Under the pieces are notes generated by a model, which was not told the DNA's origin, searched no databases, and worked only from the letters and a program-made list of their open reading frames with translations. From the NCBI RefSeq assembly GCF_946478835.1, contig NZ_CAMLDV010000001.1, positions 1 to 64,000 of the forward strand: a DNA stretch of 64,000 nt. The letters run 5' to 3'. Below are positions 1 to 7,545 of this stretch, in pieces. The translations under genes were made by a program, and so were the position numbers. How positions within the stretch are numbered: the first letter of the stretch is position 1; each line of letters opens with the position of its first letter. This DNA is from an uncultured Bdellovibrio sp. GTDB lineage: Bacteria > Bdellovibrionota > Bdellovibrionia > Bdellovibrionales > Bdellovibrionaceae.

Positions 1-1866
1 AGTTGTTGGCCATTCTTTGTCGGAAGGCAATCCTAGGCCCTTGCTTTGAACCTTTCTCAAAACGATTTTCGCAGAAAGAGTTTCTTCAGGCTTTAACAAA
101 GTGCGATCTAAAATCGCATGACCCATCAAAGAAGATGAAGAATCACTCATTCCCAATTGATAACGCCATGACTCGATACCTTTATCCCACGAAGAGTGAG
201 TAAAGCTAAAGTCATCTCCTTTTTCCGCAACGGCAAAAAAGCCATCATAGAATGAGCCTTCATTATTGCGTGGCCAATCCATCAAAGATTTTTTGAACTG
301 AATATAAACAAGACCTTTTGCATCAGTCGTCGCTTGCGCTACCACATTACCAGTGACGTCATAGATTTTTACTGTAGCGCCAGGAACAACTTTCGCACCT
401 TTAAGTTCAGTCACCCACACCCAAGCTTCGTTATTGCTGTACTTCACATGCACGGCCATATCCGTCACCAAAGCAGCGGAACGAACAAAGAAGGGAGCTT
501 TTTTATCCAGAAGGCTTCGTCCTAAAAGAGGACTTTCCATCTCAACAATATAGAAGCCTGATTTTTTAAGAGGAATACCTACGACTTCAGTCTCTGCAGC
601 CTTATTAGGTTTTTGCACCTGCATCTTTTGCACTGGCAAGTTCTTCCACGTGCTTAAACGAGTGTCTCCCGTGGGATTGCGATTGATCTCGTTTAGATTT
701 TTCAGAATTTCCTTAAAATTATTTGCCTCAATTTTTCCGGACCAACCAAAAAATTTTGTCTGAATATTTTTTTCCACACGACGCAAAGTCACAGCCATCG
801 CGGCTTCGGGACCTGCCTCTATAATACCGAAGTTCGCTGCGAATTTTAAAAGTGAAGGATTCTCTCCGGTTTTAATTGTCAAAGGAAACTGTGACTTATT
901 TGAAAGCCCACGTCCATCTTCGTCCTTAATATCTGACGGGATCACCAATTTGTAAGTTCCGTTCTGTACGAAAGGACCTTTAAATTCCAAATAGCTGATT
1001 CGTTCTTTTAAAGAGGATTCTCCATCCATATTTGTCACAAGGATCTTCTTTTTACCGGCATCTTCCAGATAAACAGCTTTGGCGTCTTTGACAGAGATAG
1101 GACTAGAGAACGACAAACGCATCGGCAAAAGCGGAATACAAGGTTTTTCCGGCGCCTCACGCTCGCAACTAAATTCAGCTTTGAAAGCTTCCGCTACCGT
1201 GAACTCGATCACTTCATCTTCTTTTGAAGAGGCACCCGATGTTGACTGAACTTTTTTGGACCACACAAGACTCACACGAGAACCAGGAGCAAAAGCGCGG
1301 TCTGCTTTTACGACAACGTAATCTCCTTTAAAGCTGTCTTTTTCGTAGATGTACTCTTGTTGAGCCGCCTCTTTGATTTTCTTTGCTTCGCTGTCTCCTA
1401 AAACTTTTGCGGGAATACGATCGCCCAGGCCTTCAACAACAAAGTAAACACCGTCATTGATAGATTCTTTTTTCACCGGAGAATCTACAAAAAGCACAAA
1501 GCTTTGCTCTGGATCAATCGGACGATAGCGAAGCGGAAAGGTTTCTTTAATATGCGGGCCACCCGTATTAAATCCGTAAACTTTCCCCATCACCGAAATC
1601 GTACACGCCGCCCCCCCAGGGAGAGCTTCATTGAAGTCATACACCCAATTGCGCGTGTCAATCCAACGGCCCTGTCCGTTCCTAAAACACTCACTTGTTG
1701 CAGGAGCGTCCAGCTTAATGTCACCAAAGCGAACCATAGGTTGTGAAAACTCAATGCGAACTTGGCTGACCAATTTCACAAAACCCTGAGGAGTGACGGT
1801 TTTTACCTGCACTTTTTCTTGAGCAAAAGAAACCGAAAACAAAAAAGAAAAGAGGAAGCTTAACAT
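1..1866 (-). CDS. Alpha-2-macroglobulin family protein, N-terminal 622 residues (runs off the window)
   Basis: The reading frame is open from an ATG at 1866 to the window edge, so only the N-terminal part is present. An SD (AAGGAG) lies just upstream of the start. Residues 1-15 form a signal peptide (MLSFLFSFLFSVSFA). Near the visible C-terminus the pattern DRTLLKPEETLSAKIVLRK resembles the macroglobulin-like domain signature seen as DRxxYRPGE in bacterial alpha-2-macroglobulins, and TVKIYDVTG a little earlier fits the same fold. Family members are large periplasmic or lipid-anchored protease traps, often paired with penicillin-binding protein 1C. Whether the thioester motif (CxEQ) and a pbpC neighbour exist cannot be seen here. 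For a predatory bacterium such a trap could protect against host or self proteases; that is inference. Confidence 0.8.
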   Translation of the reverse strand, partial: MLSFLFSFLFSVSFAQEKVQVKTVTPQGFVKLVSQVRIEFSQPMVRFGDIKLDAPATSECFRNGQGRWIDTRNWVYDFNEALPGGAACTISVMGKVYGFNTGGPHIKETFPLRYRPIDPEQSFVLFVDSPVKKESINDGVYFVVEGLGDRIPAKVLGDSEAKKIKEAAQQEYIYEKDSFKGDYVVVKADRAFAPGSRVSLVWSKKVQSTSGASSKEDEVIEFTVAEAFKAEFSCEREAPEKPCIPLLPMRLSFSSPISVKDAKAVYLEDAGKKKILVTNMDGESSLKERISYLEFKGPFVQNGTYKLVIPSDIKDEDGRGLSNKSQFPLTIKTGENPSLLKFAANFGIIEAGPEAAMAVTLRRVEKNIQTKFFGWSGKIEANNFKEILKNLNEINRNPTGDTRLSTWKNLPVQKMQVQKPNKAAETEVVGIPLKKSGFYIVEMESPLLGRSLLDKKAPFFVRSAALVTDMAVHVKYSNNEAWVWVTELKGAKVVPGATVKIYDVTGNVVAQATTDAKGLVYIQFKKSLMDWPRNNEGSFYDGFFAVAEKGDDFSFTHSSWDKGIESWRYQLGMSDSSSSLMGHAILDRTLLKPEETLSAKIVLRKVQSKGLGLPSDKEWPTT

Positions 1867-1920
1867 GGGAACTCCTTGTCTCTTCAAGCTTCCTCGGCGA
1901 ATCACTTGTGTGTCATCTGT

Positions 1921-2370
1921 TTATGCCCTATGGCTACGAATCATCCACGCGGCTTTCTCATGAAAAGAAATCAGATCTTCATAGACAACAACGGCATGTG
2001 TGTCGCCTGACTTCTCAGCTTCTTCATGGTGCTCTTTAAGACGTGCGGCCATGGCCAAATGATCTTTATTTAAAATTTCAATCATTTGATGAGCGGTAAT
2101 AACGTCAGATGGCGCTTCATCAATCAGAGCGGTCTTTAAAAAATCACGAAAACTCCCCGGGGCTTTAGCTCCGTAGGCACGAATGGTTTCTGCCACGGTA
2201 TCAGCATTCTCTCCTAGACTCTTGTATTGAGATTCAAACAAATTATGTAAAGAAAAGAACAAGGGTCCTTCCACATTCCAATGAAAGTTTTGTGTCTTCA
2301 GCATCAAAACGTATTCTTCGGAAAGAGTTTTCGACAACGTCTGCACCGTTCTTGTCGAGTTCATGTTCAT
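1921..2370 (-). CDS. dps: Dps/ferritin-like DNA-protecting protein
   Basis: 149 residues, the usual Dps length. Dps proteins form 12-subunit cages that oxidise and store iron and protect DNA under oxidative or starvation stress. The signature KTQNFHWNVEGPLFFSLH is present at about residues 25-42. The expected inter-subunit ferroxidase ligands are in register: His30, His42, Asp57 and Glu61. The N-terminus has few lysines, so direct DNA binding through a basic tail is not obvious. The ATG at 2370 is preceded by GGAGG at good spacing. It is transcribed away from a small membrane-protein gene across a short region with repeated TATCTA/TAGATA boxes. The sodC gene just beyond makes this an oxidative-stress neighbourhood. 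Confidence 0.93.
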   Translation of the reverse strand: MNMNSTRTVQTLSKTLSEEYVLMLKTQNFHWNVEGPLFFSLHNLFESQYKSLGENADTVAETIRAYGAKAPGSFRDFLKTALIDEAPSDVITAHQMIEILNKDHLAMAARLKEHHEEAEKSGDTHAVVVYEDLISFHEKAAWMIRSHRA

Positions 2371-2388
2371 AGGTTCCTCCAGTGATTT

Positions 2389-2416
2389 TATCTATATGTC
2401 ACTTAGATATTATCTA
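2389..2416. promoter_or_regulatory. Repeated TATCTA/TAGATA boxes between dps and a divergent small gene
   Basis: TATCTA (2389-2394), TAGATA (2404-2409) and TATCTA (2411-2416) lie in the divergent gap. The first two form an inverted repeat with a 9-nt spacer. The A/T-rich inverted repeat resembles Fur/PerR-type operators in spacing, but no consensus is matched exactly. Its role is inference from position. Confidence 0.3.
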
Positions 2417-2468
2417 TTGGTTCGGTTCTGGCTACTTGTGAGATAATTGACATATTAAGGAGGGCATT

Positions 2469-2591
2469 ATGACGACGTTACAAACACGCGCGCTGCTTGC
2501 CCCAAAAATCCGTCTGGGTCGAGCCGTGTTATTTTTCTATCTGACAACCTTCCTTGTTGTAGGACTTCTGACTTATCTTTCGAATCGGTAA
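2469..2591 (+). CDS. Small single-pass membrane protein, 40 residues
   Basis: A short ORF starting at ATG 2469 with a strong SD (AAGGAGGG) at ideal spacing. A basic N-terminal segment (KIRLGRAV) is followed by one hydrophobic helix at about residues 20-37 (LFFYLTTFLVVGLLTYL) and the tail SNR. This suggests an N-in membrane peptide. It is not recognised as a known family. It is divergent from dps and lies 56 nt upstream of sodC, so it may be co-expressed with sodC. The excellent SD and the membrane topology support a real gene; function is unknown. Confidence 0.6.
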   Translation: MTTLQTRALLAPKIRLGRAVLFFYLTTFLVVGLLTYLSNR

Positions 2592-2647
2592 TGACTTCTT
2601 TCTGAAGAGGAGTAAACTACTCCCATATTACTAAAAGGAGAGATTTC

Positions 2648-3232
2648 ATGAAGAATCTGATTCTTGCCACCTTTGTCACAGTGGCTTTGAGTGCGTGTGC
2701 TCAGTTCCATAAAAAATCAGAAAATGGTACGGCACCTTCTCAAACAACTACGACACCTACAGCAACTCCTGTTGCCGCGACAAAAGCTCAAGCTGTTCTT
2801 AAGCCTTCCATCAGCTCGAAGGTAAAAGGCATTGTGCACTTTAGCGAAGACGGCGACGCCGTAAAAATTGAAACGATGGTGGAAGGTCTGAAACCGGGAC
2901 CTCACGGTTTTCACATTCACGAAGTGGGTGATTGCTCTAAAGCAGACTTCTCTTCTGCAGGCGGACACTTTAACCCGGGCCATGGCAATCACGGTGCTTT
3001 AGATTCTAAAGACGCTAAAAAACGTCATGCTGGCGACCTCGGAAATCTTATGGCCGACACAAAAGGCAAAGCCAACGCCATAATTATTGTCGATGGTCTT
3101 ACAGTAAAACCAGGACCTCACAGTATCTTGGGAAAAGCCATTATCATCCACAATGACAAAGATGATTTGAAATCACAGCCAGCCGGAAACTCCGGTCCTC
3201 GCGCGGCTTGCGGAGTGATCGAAGCTTTATAG
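2648..3232 (+). CDS. sodC: Cu/Zn superoxide dismutase, lipoprotein form
   Basis: 194 residues. A lipoprotein signal ends in the lipobox LSAC (Cys17). A low-complexity Thr/Pro/Ala linker runs to about residue 45, followed by the SOD domain. Cu and Zn ligands are visible in GPHGFHIHEVGDC, SAGGHFNPGHGNHG, RHAGDLGNL and GPHSILGKAIIIHNDKDD; the disulphide partner is in RAACGVI. It converts superoxide to peroxide and oxygen in the periplasm or at a membrane surface. An SD (AAGGAGAG) precedes the ATG. The gene ends at a strong palindromic terminator shared with the convergent hydrolase gene. With dps nearby, an oxidative-stress role is consistent. Confidence 0.95.
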   Translation: MKNLILATFVTVALSACAQFHKKSENGTAPSQTTTTPTATPVAATKAQAVLKPSISSKVKGIVHFSEDGDAVKIETMVEGLKPGPHGFHIHEVGDCSKADFSSAGGHFNPGHGNHGALDSKDAKKRHAGDLGNLMADTKGKANAIIIVDGLTVKPGPHSILGKAIIIHNDKDDLKSQPAGNSGPRAACGVIEAL

Positions 3233-3237
3233 AAAAG

Positions 3238-3274
3238 AAAAAGGAAAAAGGTACCTGGTACCTTTTTCCTTTTT
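3238..3274. terminator. Bidirectional terminator with perfect 18-bp arms
   Basis: Arms at 3238-3255 and 3257-3274 are perfect inverted complements separated by one T. A-rich and T-rich ends give a U-run in both directions, serving sodC (+) and the convergent hydrolase (-), whose stop codon overlaps the edge. The core, GGTACC T GGTACC flanked by A5/T5, recurs at 61788-61810. Confidence 0.85.
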
Positions 3275-4255
3275 TTAAACGGCTTTTACTTTTTGAGAGA
3301 TCTTTCCGAAAATGCTCTGTCCTTTTTCATTGAGCATTTGCATTTCTACCGTATCACCGGACTTCATAAACGGTGTCTTGATCGATCCCGTTTCAATTTG
3401 TTCGATCATACGTTTTTCAGCTAAGCAGCTTGAACCCTTGTCATGACTTTCATTGGAAACAGTTCCACTTCCAATCACAGAGCCCGCTGCTAAATTTCTT
3501 GTCTTTGCTGCATGAGCAATCAACTGTCCAAAGTGAAAGTGCATCGCACCTGCATTGGCTTTACCAAAAAATTGGCCGTTGTAATTCACTTCTAGTGGTA
3601 AGTGAATACGTCCGCCCTTCCAAGCCTCGCCCAACTCATCTGCAGTAACTGCAAATGGCGAAAGGGCCGAAGCCGGCTTACTTTGGAAGAAACCAAATCC
3701 TTGCGCTAATTCTTCAGGAATCAAACCGCGCAAAGAGACGTCATTGATAAGCACGAACAAACGAATGTACTTAAGAGCTTCCTCTGGAGTCACACCCATC
3801 GGAACAAAATCGGTCACAACAGCCACTTCACCTTCGAAGTCTGTTCCGTGAGAGAAATCCCTTTGCGGAATATCTTCCGTTGGTGCAAGGAATTGACCGC
3901 ACTCCCCTTGATACATCAAAGGCACAGTTTCCAAAGTTTCTGGAAGTGGAGCTTTACGAGCCATGCGCACAAGTTTGATGTGATAGATGAAAGCGGAACC
4001 ATCAGCAAAGAGCCAAGTGCGTGGAAGTGCCGAGTGGAAGTTTTTTTCATCGACAGGAAAAGCATTCGCCGCTTTTCCTTCATTCAGATCTGTGTAGAGC
4101 TTTTGCAAAGAAGCTTCTTTTTCTTTCCAATGCTCCAAAGCCTCACGCAAATTTGCTGAAATGTGCGTCGCTTTGACAGCCGTTTTTAAATCACGGCTGA
4201 TCACACAAAGCTCCCCGTCTAAACTTTGCGGGGATTTTAAAGAACCTAGTTTCAC
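3275..4255 (-). CDS. Fumarylacetoacetate hydrolase family protein
   Basis: 326 residues, typical of bacterial FAH-family enzymes. The C-terminal catalytic domain shows the metal-site pattern FSHGTDFEGEVAVVTDFVP and later VIGSGTVSNESHDKGSSCL. The family cleaves carbon-carbon bonds next to carbonyls; true FAH splits fumarylacetoacetate into fumarate and acetoacetate in tyrosine breakdown. A maleylacetoacetate isomerase gene 1.4 kb away supports that assignment, but acylpyruvases share the fold. A 9-nt gap separates it from the barrel gene, which lies upstream of it in the minus direction. No signal peptide, so cytosolic. Confidence 0.85.
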   Translation of the reverse strand: MKLGSLKSPQSLDGELCVISRDLKTAVKATHISANLREALEHWKEKEASLQKLYTDLNEGKAANAFPVDEKNFHSALPRTWLFADGSAFIYHIKLVRMARKAPLPETLETVPLMYQGECGQFLAPTEDIPQRDFSHGTDFEGEVAVVTDFVPMGVTPEEALKYIRLFVLINDVSLRGLIPEELAQGFGFFQSKPASALSPFAVTADELGEAWKGGRIHLPLEVNYNGQFFGKANAGAMHFHFGQLIAHAAKTRNLAAGSVIGSGTVSNESHDKGSSCLAEKRMIEQIETGSIKTPFMKSGDTVEMQMLNEKGQSIFGKISQKVKAV

Positions 4256-4264
4256 GTCTTATCC

Positions 4265-4807
4265 TTAGTCAAAAGTGATCATCAAGTTGGCGCCGACAGC
4301 ACGGTAGTTTTTCAAACCTTCCGCTGCTTCACCGCTAGCGCTTTCATAGTACAAAGTCGCGCCCAAGTTTGGAGCGAATTTGAAGCTCGCACCGATCAAA
4401 AGAGGAATCAATGGAGACTTCACGTCGTTCACTGTTCCAATGTCTGCATTTTTATCAAGATTCAAACCCAAAGACACGCCGGCAAAAACACCTGCGTATT
4501 CTTCAAACTTGTACATTACAGCCACAGGAATATCGAGGTAGTTCATTGTGATTTTGTTGTCTGTTACACCCTCGACAGTCAAAGGTCTTTGCGTGTAAAG
4601 CATTCCAGTTCTTAAATGCCAAGCTCCTGAAATTGGGAAGTGCGCTGTCGCACCAAACTGCATACCCATTTGAGATTTTGTAGAAGCGCCATCCACATCA
4701 CCAGATTGTTGACGAATTCCTACTTCCAAACCGTAATCGATATCTGCCAAAGCAGCAGAAGACATCATTCCCACAGCAGCTACTAATGCTAGAGCTAACT
4801 TTTTCAT
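4265..4807 (-). CDS. Outer-membrane beta-barrel protein (small porin-like)
   Basis: 180 residues from the ATG at 4807, preceded by AGGAG. A longer upstream reading lacks an SD and adds an implausible leader. The signal peptide MKKLALALVAAVGMMSSAALA is clear. The mature chain alternates hydrophobic and polar residues in strand-length segments (for example WHLRTGMLYTQRPL, ITMNYLDIPVAVMYKF, GVFAGVSLGLNL, LGATLYYESASG) and ends in LMITFD with a terminal aromatic residue plus Asp. This fits an 8-stranded OmpA-like or outer-membrane beta-barrel-domain fold. Function is unknown. Confidence 0.75.
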   Translation of the reverse strand: MKKLALALVAAVGMMSSAALADIDYGLEVGIRQQSGDVDGASTKSQMGMQFGATAHFPISGAWHLRTGMLYTQRPLTVEGVTDNKITMNYLDIPVAVMYKFEEYAGVFAGVSLGLNLDKNADIGTVNDVKSPLIPLLIGASFKFAPNLGATLYYESASGEAAEGLKNYRAVGANLMITFD

Positions 4808-4902
4808 TCTACACTCCTTATATACTCTTAAGTCCAGTTCAGCGAGCCAAGCTCGCTCCGCATCCTGCGGCACCAGCCGCCGAAATAGTCCCACATTTTA
4901 TT

Positions 4903-5628
4903 TTATTTATCAAAGCACCACACAGCATTAAGAGCCATCTCGTTTATAGCCTTTATTGTCGACACTTCGCTGTGCTCCAAAGCCAAATGATGCGGTTCGA
5001 CTGTACCACGAGCGGCCAAAACAATAACGATCAATGGAAGCAAAATGCGCAATACTGTTTCAAGCTTTGAACCAGGAAGCGGAGAGTATTCGTCCTTCCA
5101 TTCTCCGAACTTAATACTTTTCGTCAGCATGTAGCCCAAGCTGAAAAGCATCACTGTGATAATACAGAAAATCCACACTTGGTTTTGTTGCAACCCGCGA
5201 GCTTGCTCAAACAAAACATCCGGCGTCCACGCCATGTAATCATTAAAGCGCATGCGAACACCGTGACGCGCGAAATGGAAGTAATCGATAAACGTCAAAG
5301 AGCAAATAAGAAACCACACGCCAACAAAGTAAACCTTGTACGCAGCAAACATCGAACGTGGCCATCTTTCAGTAAAAGCCTGAAAGATCACGACAAAATA
5401 AAGTGGAATAAAAAGAAATCCAAAAATCAAAAGGTCAAAACGAAAACCCGCGATAAAAGACTGTGCAATCTCAGTAAAGACAGCATCGGGGGTCGCATGA
5501 AAGACAGACAAGAAATACAAATTCAGTCGGAAAAGCGTCATAAACAGAATCATCGCCAACGCTAAGATTCCAAGCTTGATAAACACCTTCGTTGAAAAAC
5601 GCAGCGAAAAGATAAATCTATTCGGCAC
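4903..5628 (-). CDS. Membrane domain of an LtaS/sulfatase-type synthase lacking the catalytic half
   Basis: 241 residues from the GTG at 5628, which has AAAGGA upstream; a GTG at 5655 has no SD. About five transmembrane helices are visible, such as VFIKLGILALAMILFMTLF, FDLLIFGFLFIPLYFVVIF and ILLPLIVIVLAARGT. The pattern RGTVEPHHLALEHSEVS followed by INEMALNAVW matches the junction where LtaS-like phosphoglycerol transferases pass from the membrane domain to the extracellular sulfatase domain. Here a TAA follows at once, and the next 90 nt contain no sulfatase motif in any frame read. It may be a truncated gene or a stand-alone membrane protein. A small hairpin (AGCGAGC/GCTCGCT, 4841-4857) lies downstream. 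Confidence 0.6.
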   Translation of the reverse strand: MPNRFIFSLRFSTKVFIKLGILALAMILFMTLFRLNLYFLSVFHATPDAVFTEIAQSFIAGFRFDLLIFGFLFIPLYFVVIFQAFTERWPRSMFAAYKVYFVGVWFLICSLTFIDYFHFARHGVRMRFNDYMAWTPDVLFEQARGLQQNQVWIFCIITVMLFSLGYMLTKSIKFGEWKDEYSPLPGSKLETVLRILLPLIVIVLAARGTVEPHHLALEHSEVSTIKAINEMALNAVWCFDK

Positions 5629-5690
5629 TGAAAAGTCCTTTGACTGAGCAAACACAAGTGAAATAATGAGCCATCTCTATAGGAGCGTAT

Positions 5691-6347
5691 ATGGCGTCCA
5701 TGGTACTTTACAACTATTTTCGAAGTTCCACTTCTTATCGAGTCCGTCTGGCAATGCACATGAAAGGTCTCGATTTTGAATATAAGCCTATCAACCTTTT
5801 AAAGTCTGAACAGCGCGCTCCAGAATATTTAAAGATCAATCCGCTGGGAGGAGTTCCCACGCTCGTTCATAACGGCAAAGTGATTCCAGAATCTTTTGCG
5901 ATCATGGAATACCTCGACGAAGTTTTTCCCGAACCAGCCCTTTTCCCTAAAGATGCTTATCTTAAAGCGCGCATTCGCCAAGTGTGTGAGGTGATTAATT
6001 CCTTTATGCACCCAATGGGGAATTTAAAAACGCTTAAGTACATGGAGCAACACCATGGTTACACTCAAGAACAAAAAGAAGAGTGGTTTAAGCACTGGGC
6101 GACTCAAGGACTCGAAACTTTAGAATCAACACTTAAAGAATTTGCGGGCACTTACAGTTTCGGCAACCAAGTCACAATGGCGGATCTTTTTTTGATCCCG
6201 CAACTTGTGACATGCCAACGATTTAAAGTGGATTTGTCTCCGTATCCAACACTCGTAAAGATCAGCGAAAACTGCAACAAACTGGAAGCTTTCCAAAAAG
6301 CTCATCCATTCAAACAAATCGACACGCCGGAAGAATTTAAGAAATAA
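5691..6347 (+). CDS. maiA: Maleylacetoacetate isomerase (zeta-class glutathione S-transferase)
   Basis: 218 residues. The N-terminal thioredoxin-like domain carries the zeta-class signature SSTSYRVRLAM (residues 12-22) and NPLGGVPTLVHNG with the cis-proline. The helical C-terminal domain includes YSFGNQVTMADLFLIPQL. The enzyme isomerises maleylacetoacetate to fumarylacetoacetate using glutathione. The FAH-family gene at 3275-4255 would catalyse the next step. An AGGAG 7 nt before the ATG at 5691 supports this start. Confidence 0.88.
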   Translation: MASMVLYNYFRSSTSYRVRLAMHMKGLDFEYKPINLLKSEQRAPEYLKINPLGGVPTLVHNGKVIPESFAIMEYLDEVFPEPALFPKDAYLKARIRQVCEVINSFMHPMGNLKTLKYMEQHHGYTQEQKEEWFKHWATQGLETLESTLKEFAGTYSFGNQVTMADLFLIPQLVTCQRFKVDLSPYPTLVKISENCNKLEAFQKAHPFKQIDTPEEFKK

Positions 6348-6367
6348 ATCGATCAGAAGATTAGGCC

Positions 6368-6443
6368 TTAAAAATGCAACAGCGGATCTTTGCTCTCGCC
6401 AGATCCGCTGTGAGTGATCCCTTTGTCCGAAACACAAAGGAGG
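6368..6443 (+). promoter_or_regulatory. Structured 5' leader of mini-gene A, SD sequestered
   Basis: Shares TTAAAAATGCAA (6368-6379) with copy B at 30531-30607. Hairpin 1 has arms CAGCGGATCT (6380-6389) and AGATCCGCTG (6401-6410). Hairpin 2 pairs CCTTTGT (6420-6426) with ACAAAGG (6434-6440) over the loop CCGAAAC, and its 3' arm contains the start of the SD AAAGGAGG (6436-6443). Copy B keeps both hairpins with different bases. This predicts translational control by opening of hairpin 2. Confidence 0.75.
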
Positions 6444-6449
6444 CCCGAT

Positions 6450-6560
6450 ATGCGTAACCACCAGTTACGTACTATTCGGCGTATTTTACGCATCACTAAA
6501 GCTTCTCTGATAATTATACTTCACATCTTGACGATTATCGCAAAGCTAAAAGCTCTTTAA
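6450..6560 (+). CDS. 36-residue basic hydrophobic peptide, mini-gene A
   Basis: ATG at 6450, 6 nt after a full SD (AAAGGAGG). The peptide starts MRNHQLRTIRRILRITKAS, continues with the hydrophobic stretch LIIILHILTII and ends AKLKAL. A paralogue at 30415-30525 starts MRKRQYLRIRRVLKITKG and ends SKFKAL; the two align without gaps over 36 residues and differ mostly by conservative changes. The layout of basic head, single membrane-length helix and basic tail resembles type I toxin peptides and other small membrane-active peptides. The SD is locked in a hairpin, another feature of such systems. It lies between maiA and the convergent ctaB. No known family is recognised. Confidence 0.8.
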   Translation: MRNHQLRTIRRILRITKASLIIILHILTIIAKLKAL

Positions 6561-6562
6561 AA

Positions 6563-6630
6563 CTTTGCCGCAACCTAAATCCCAACAAGTAACATAGGAC
6601 TAAGGTCGGGACTAAAAATCCCGGGCAAAG
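6563..6630 (+). ncRNA. Structured 3' element of mini-gene A
   Basis: Begins 2 nt after the peptide stop. A closing stem pairs CTTTGCC (6563-6569) with GGCAAAG (6624-6630). Inside are CAACAAGTAAC (6583-6593), identical in copy B, and a hairpin CGGGA/TCCCG (6607-6611, 6619-6623) that abuts the closing stem. GGGACTA is also shared with copy B. It could be a terminator-like or regulatory RNA domain; there is no U-run. It continues toward the convergent ctaB end. Confidence 0.55.
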
Positions 6631-6662
6631 CGAATCAAGGATCTCAGCCCTGGCAAGAGCAC

Positions 6663-7541
6663 CTAATTAGAATGGATGAAAAGGAAATTCCATTTATCGA
6701 TCACGGGAATCGTGATGAAAACAAGCATTGAAATATTGAGCCACATGAAAAAAGGCAACCAGCGTTCTGTGCCGTTGGATTTGTAGTAACGATAAAATTC
6801 CTGCATGACTTTAAAACAGAATGGGAATGTTAGAAGGATGAACATCCAACTTGCATGCACAAACATCGGAGCCGCCAACGCAACTCCCACATACACGAAT
6901 GTATAAAGACCGACATGGAAAAGAGTTCTTTGCATTCCCAAAGCTACTGGCAAAGTTGGGATTCCGCCTTTGGCGTAGTCATCTTTGAACTTAATCGCCA
7001 AAATCCAGAAGTGCGGCATCTGCCACAAGAACATGATCAAGAATAAGTACAAAGATTCAGGATTAAAGATATCAGGATTCGCAACCGCGTATCCGATCGT
7101 CACAGGCAAGGCACCCGGAATTGCACCTGGAACTGCTGCGAATACCCAACGTCTTTTCCAAAACATGGTGTAAGCAATGTTATAAAGAAAAACGCAGAAC
7201 AGCCCCACCCAACCTGCAACAGGTTGAAGGGTGAAAAGGAAATTCAAACCGACAACGATAAAGCTCACGGCCAAAATGCCCGCGGCAGCTGGTTTGATTT
7301 TTCCAGCGGCAATCGGACGTTTTGCTGTGCGAGGCATTTGTTGATCGAGTTTCCACTCTTGAACCTGATTCAAAGCCAAGGACCCCGAGCTTAAGAAATA
7401 AATCCCCGCCAAGGTCTCAAGAAAGATTTTCCAGTCAAAAGTTTGTTCGATTTGAAAACCAGTGGCATAGCCGGCCAATCCCGCAAGGACCGAGAACACG
7501 ACTATGCCAAACTTAGTAAGATCCGCGTAAATTCTTAACAC
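6663..7541 (-). CDS. ctaB: Protoheme IX farnesyltransferase (heme O synthase)
   Basis: 292 residues with about nine predicted membrane helices. It attaches a farnesyl group to heme b to make heme O, the precursor of heme A for the oxidase. The first prenyl-diphosphate site region reads NQVQEWKLDQQMPRTAKRP, where the family usually has NxxxDxDID and an RTxxRP end; the first Asp is replaced by Glu here. The second conserved segment is MFWKRRWVFAAVPGAIPGAL. It is the last gene of the oxidase operon, 4 nt after ctaF. No heme A synthase (ctaA) is in the window. Confidence 0.9.
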   Translation of the reverse strand: MLRIYADLTKFGIVVFSVLAGLAGYATGFQIEQTFDWKIFLETLAGIYFLSSGSLALNQVQEWKLDQQMPRTAKRPIAAGKIKPAAAGILAVSFIVVGLNFLFTLQPVAGWVGLFCVFLYNIAYTMFWKRRWVFAAVPGAIPGALPVTIGYAVANPDIFNPESLYLFLIMFLWQMPHFWILAIKFKDDYAKGGIPTLPVALGMQRTLFHVGLYTFVYVGVALAAPMFVHASWMFILLTFPFCFKVMQEFYRYYKSNGTERWLPFFMWLNISMLVFITIPVIDKWNFLFIHSN

Positions 7542-7545
7542 GGTC

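Noticed and set aside
5179..5565. 128-residue plus-strand ORF within the membrane-domain gene
   Set aside because: Antisense to a well-formed membrane protein; Lys/Arg-rich composition and no SD make it a frame shadow.
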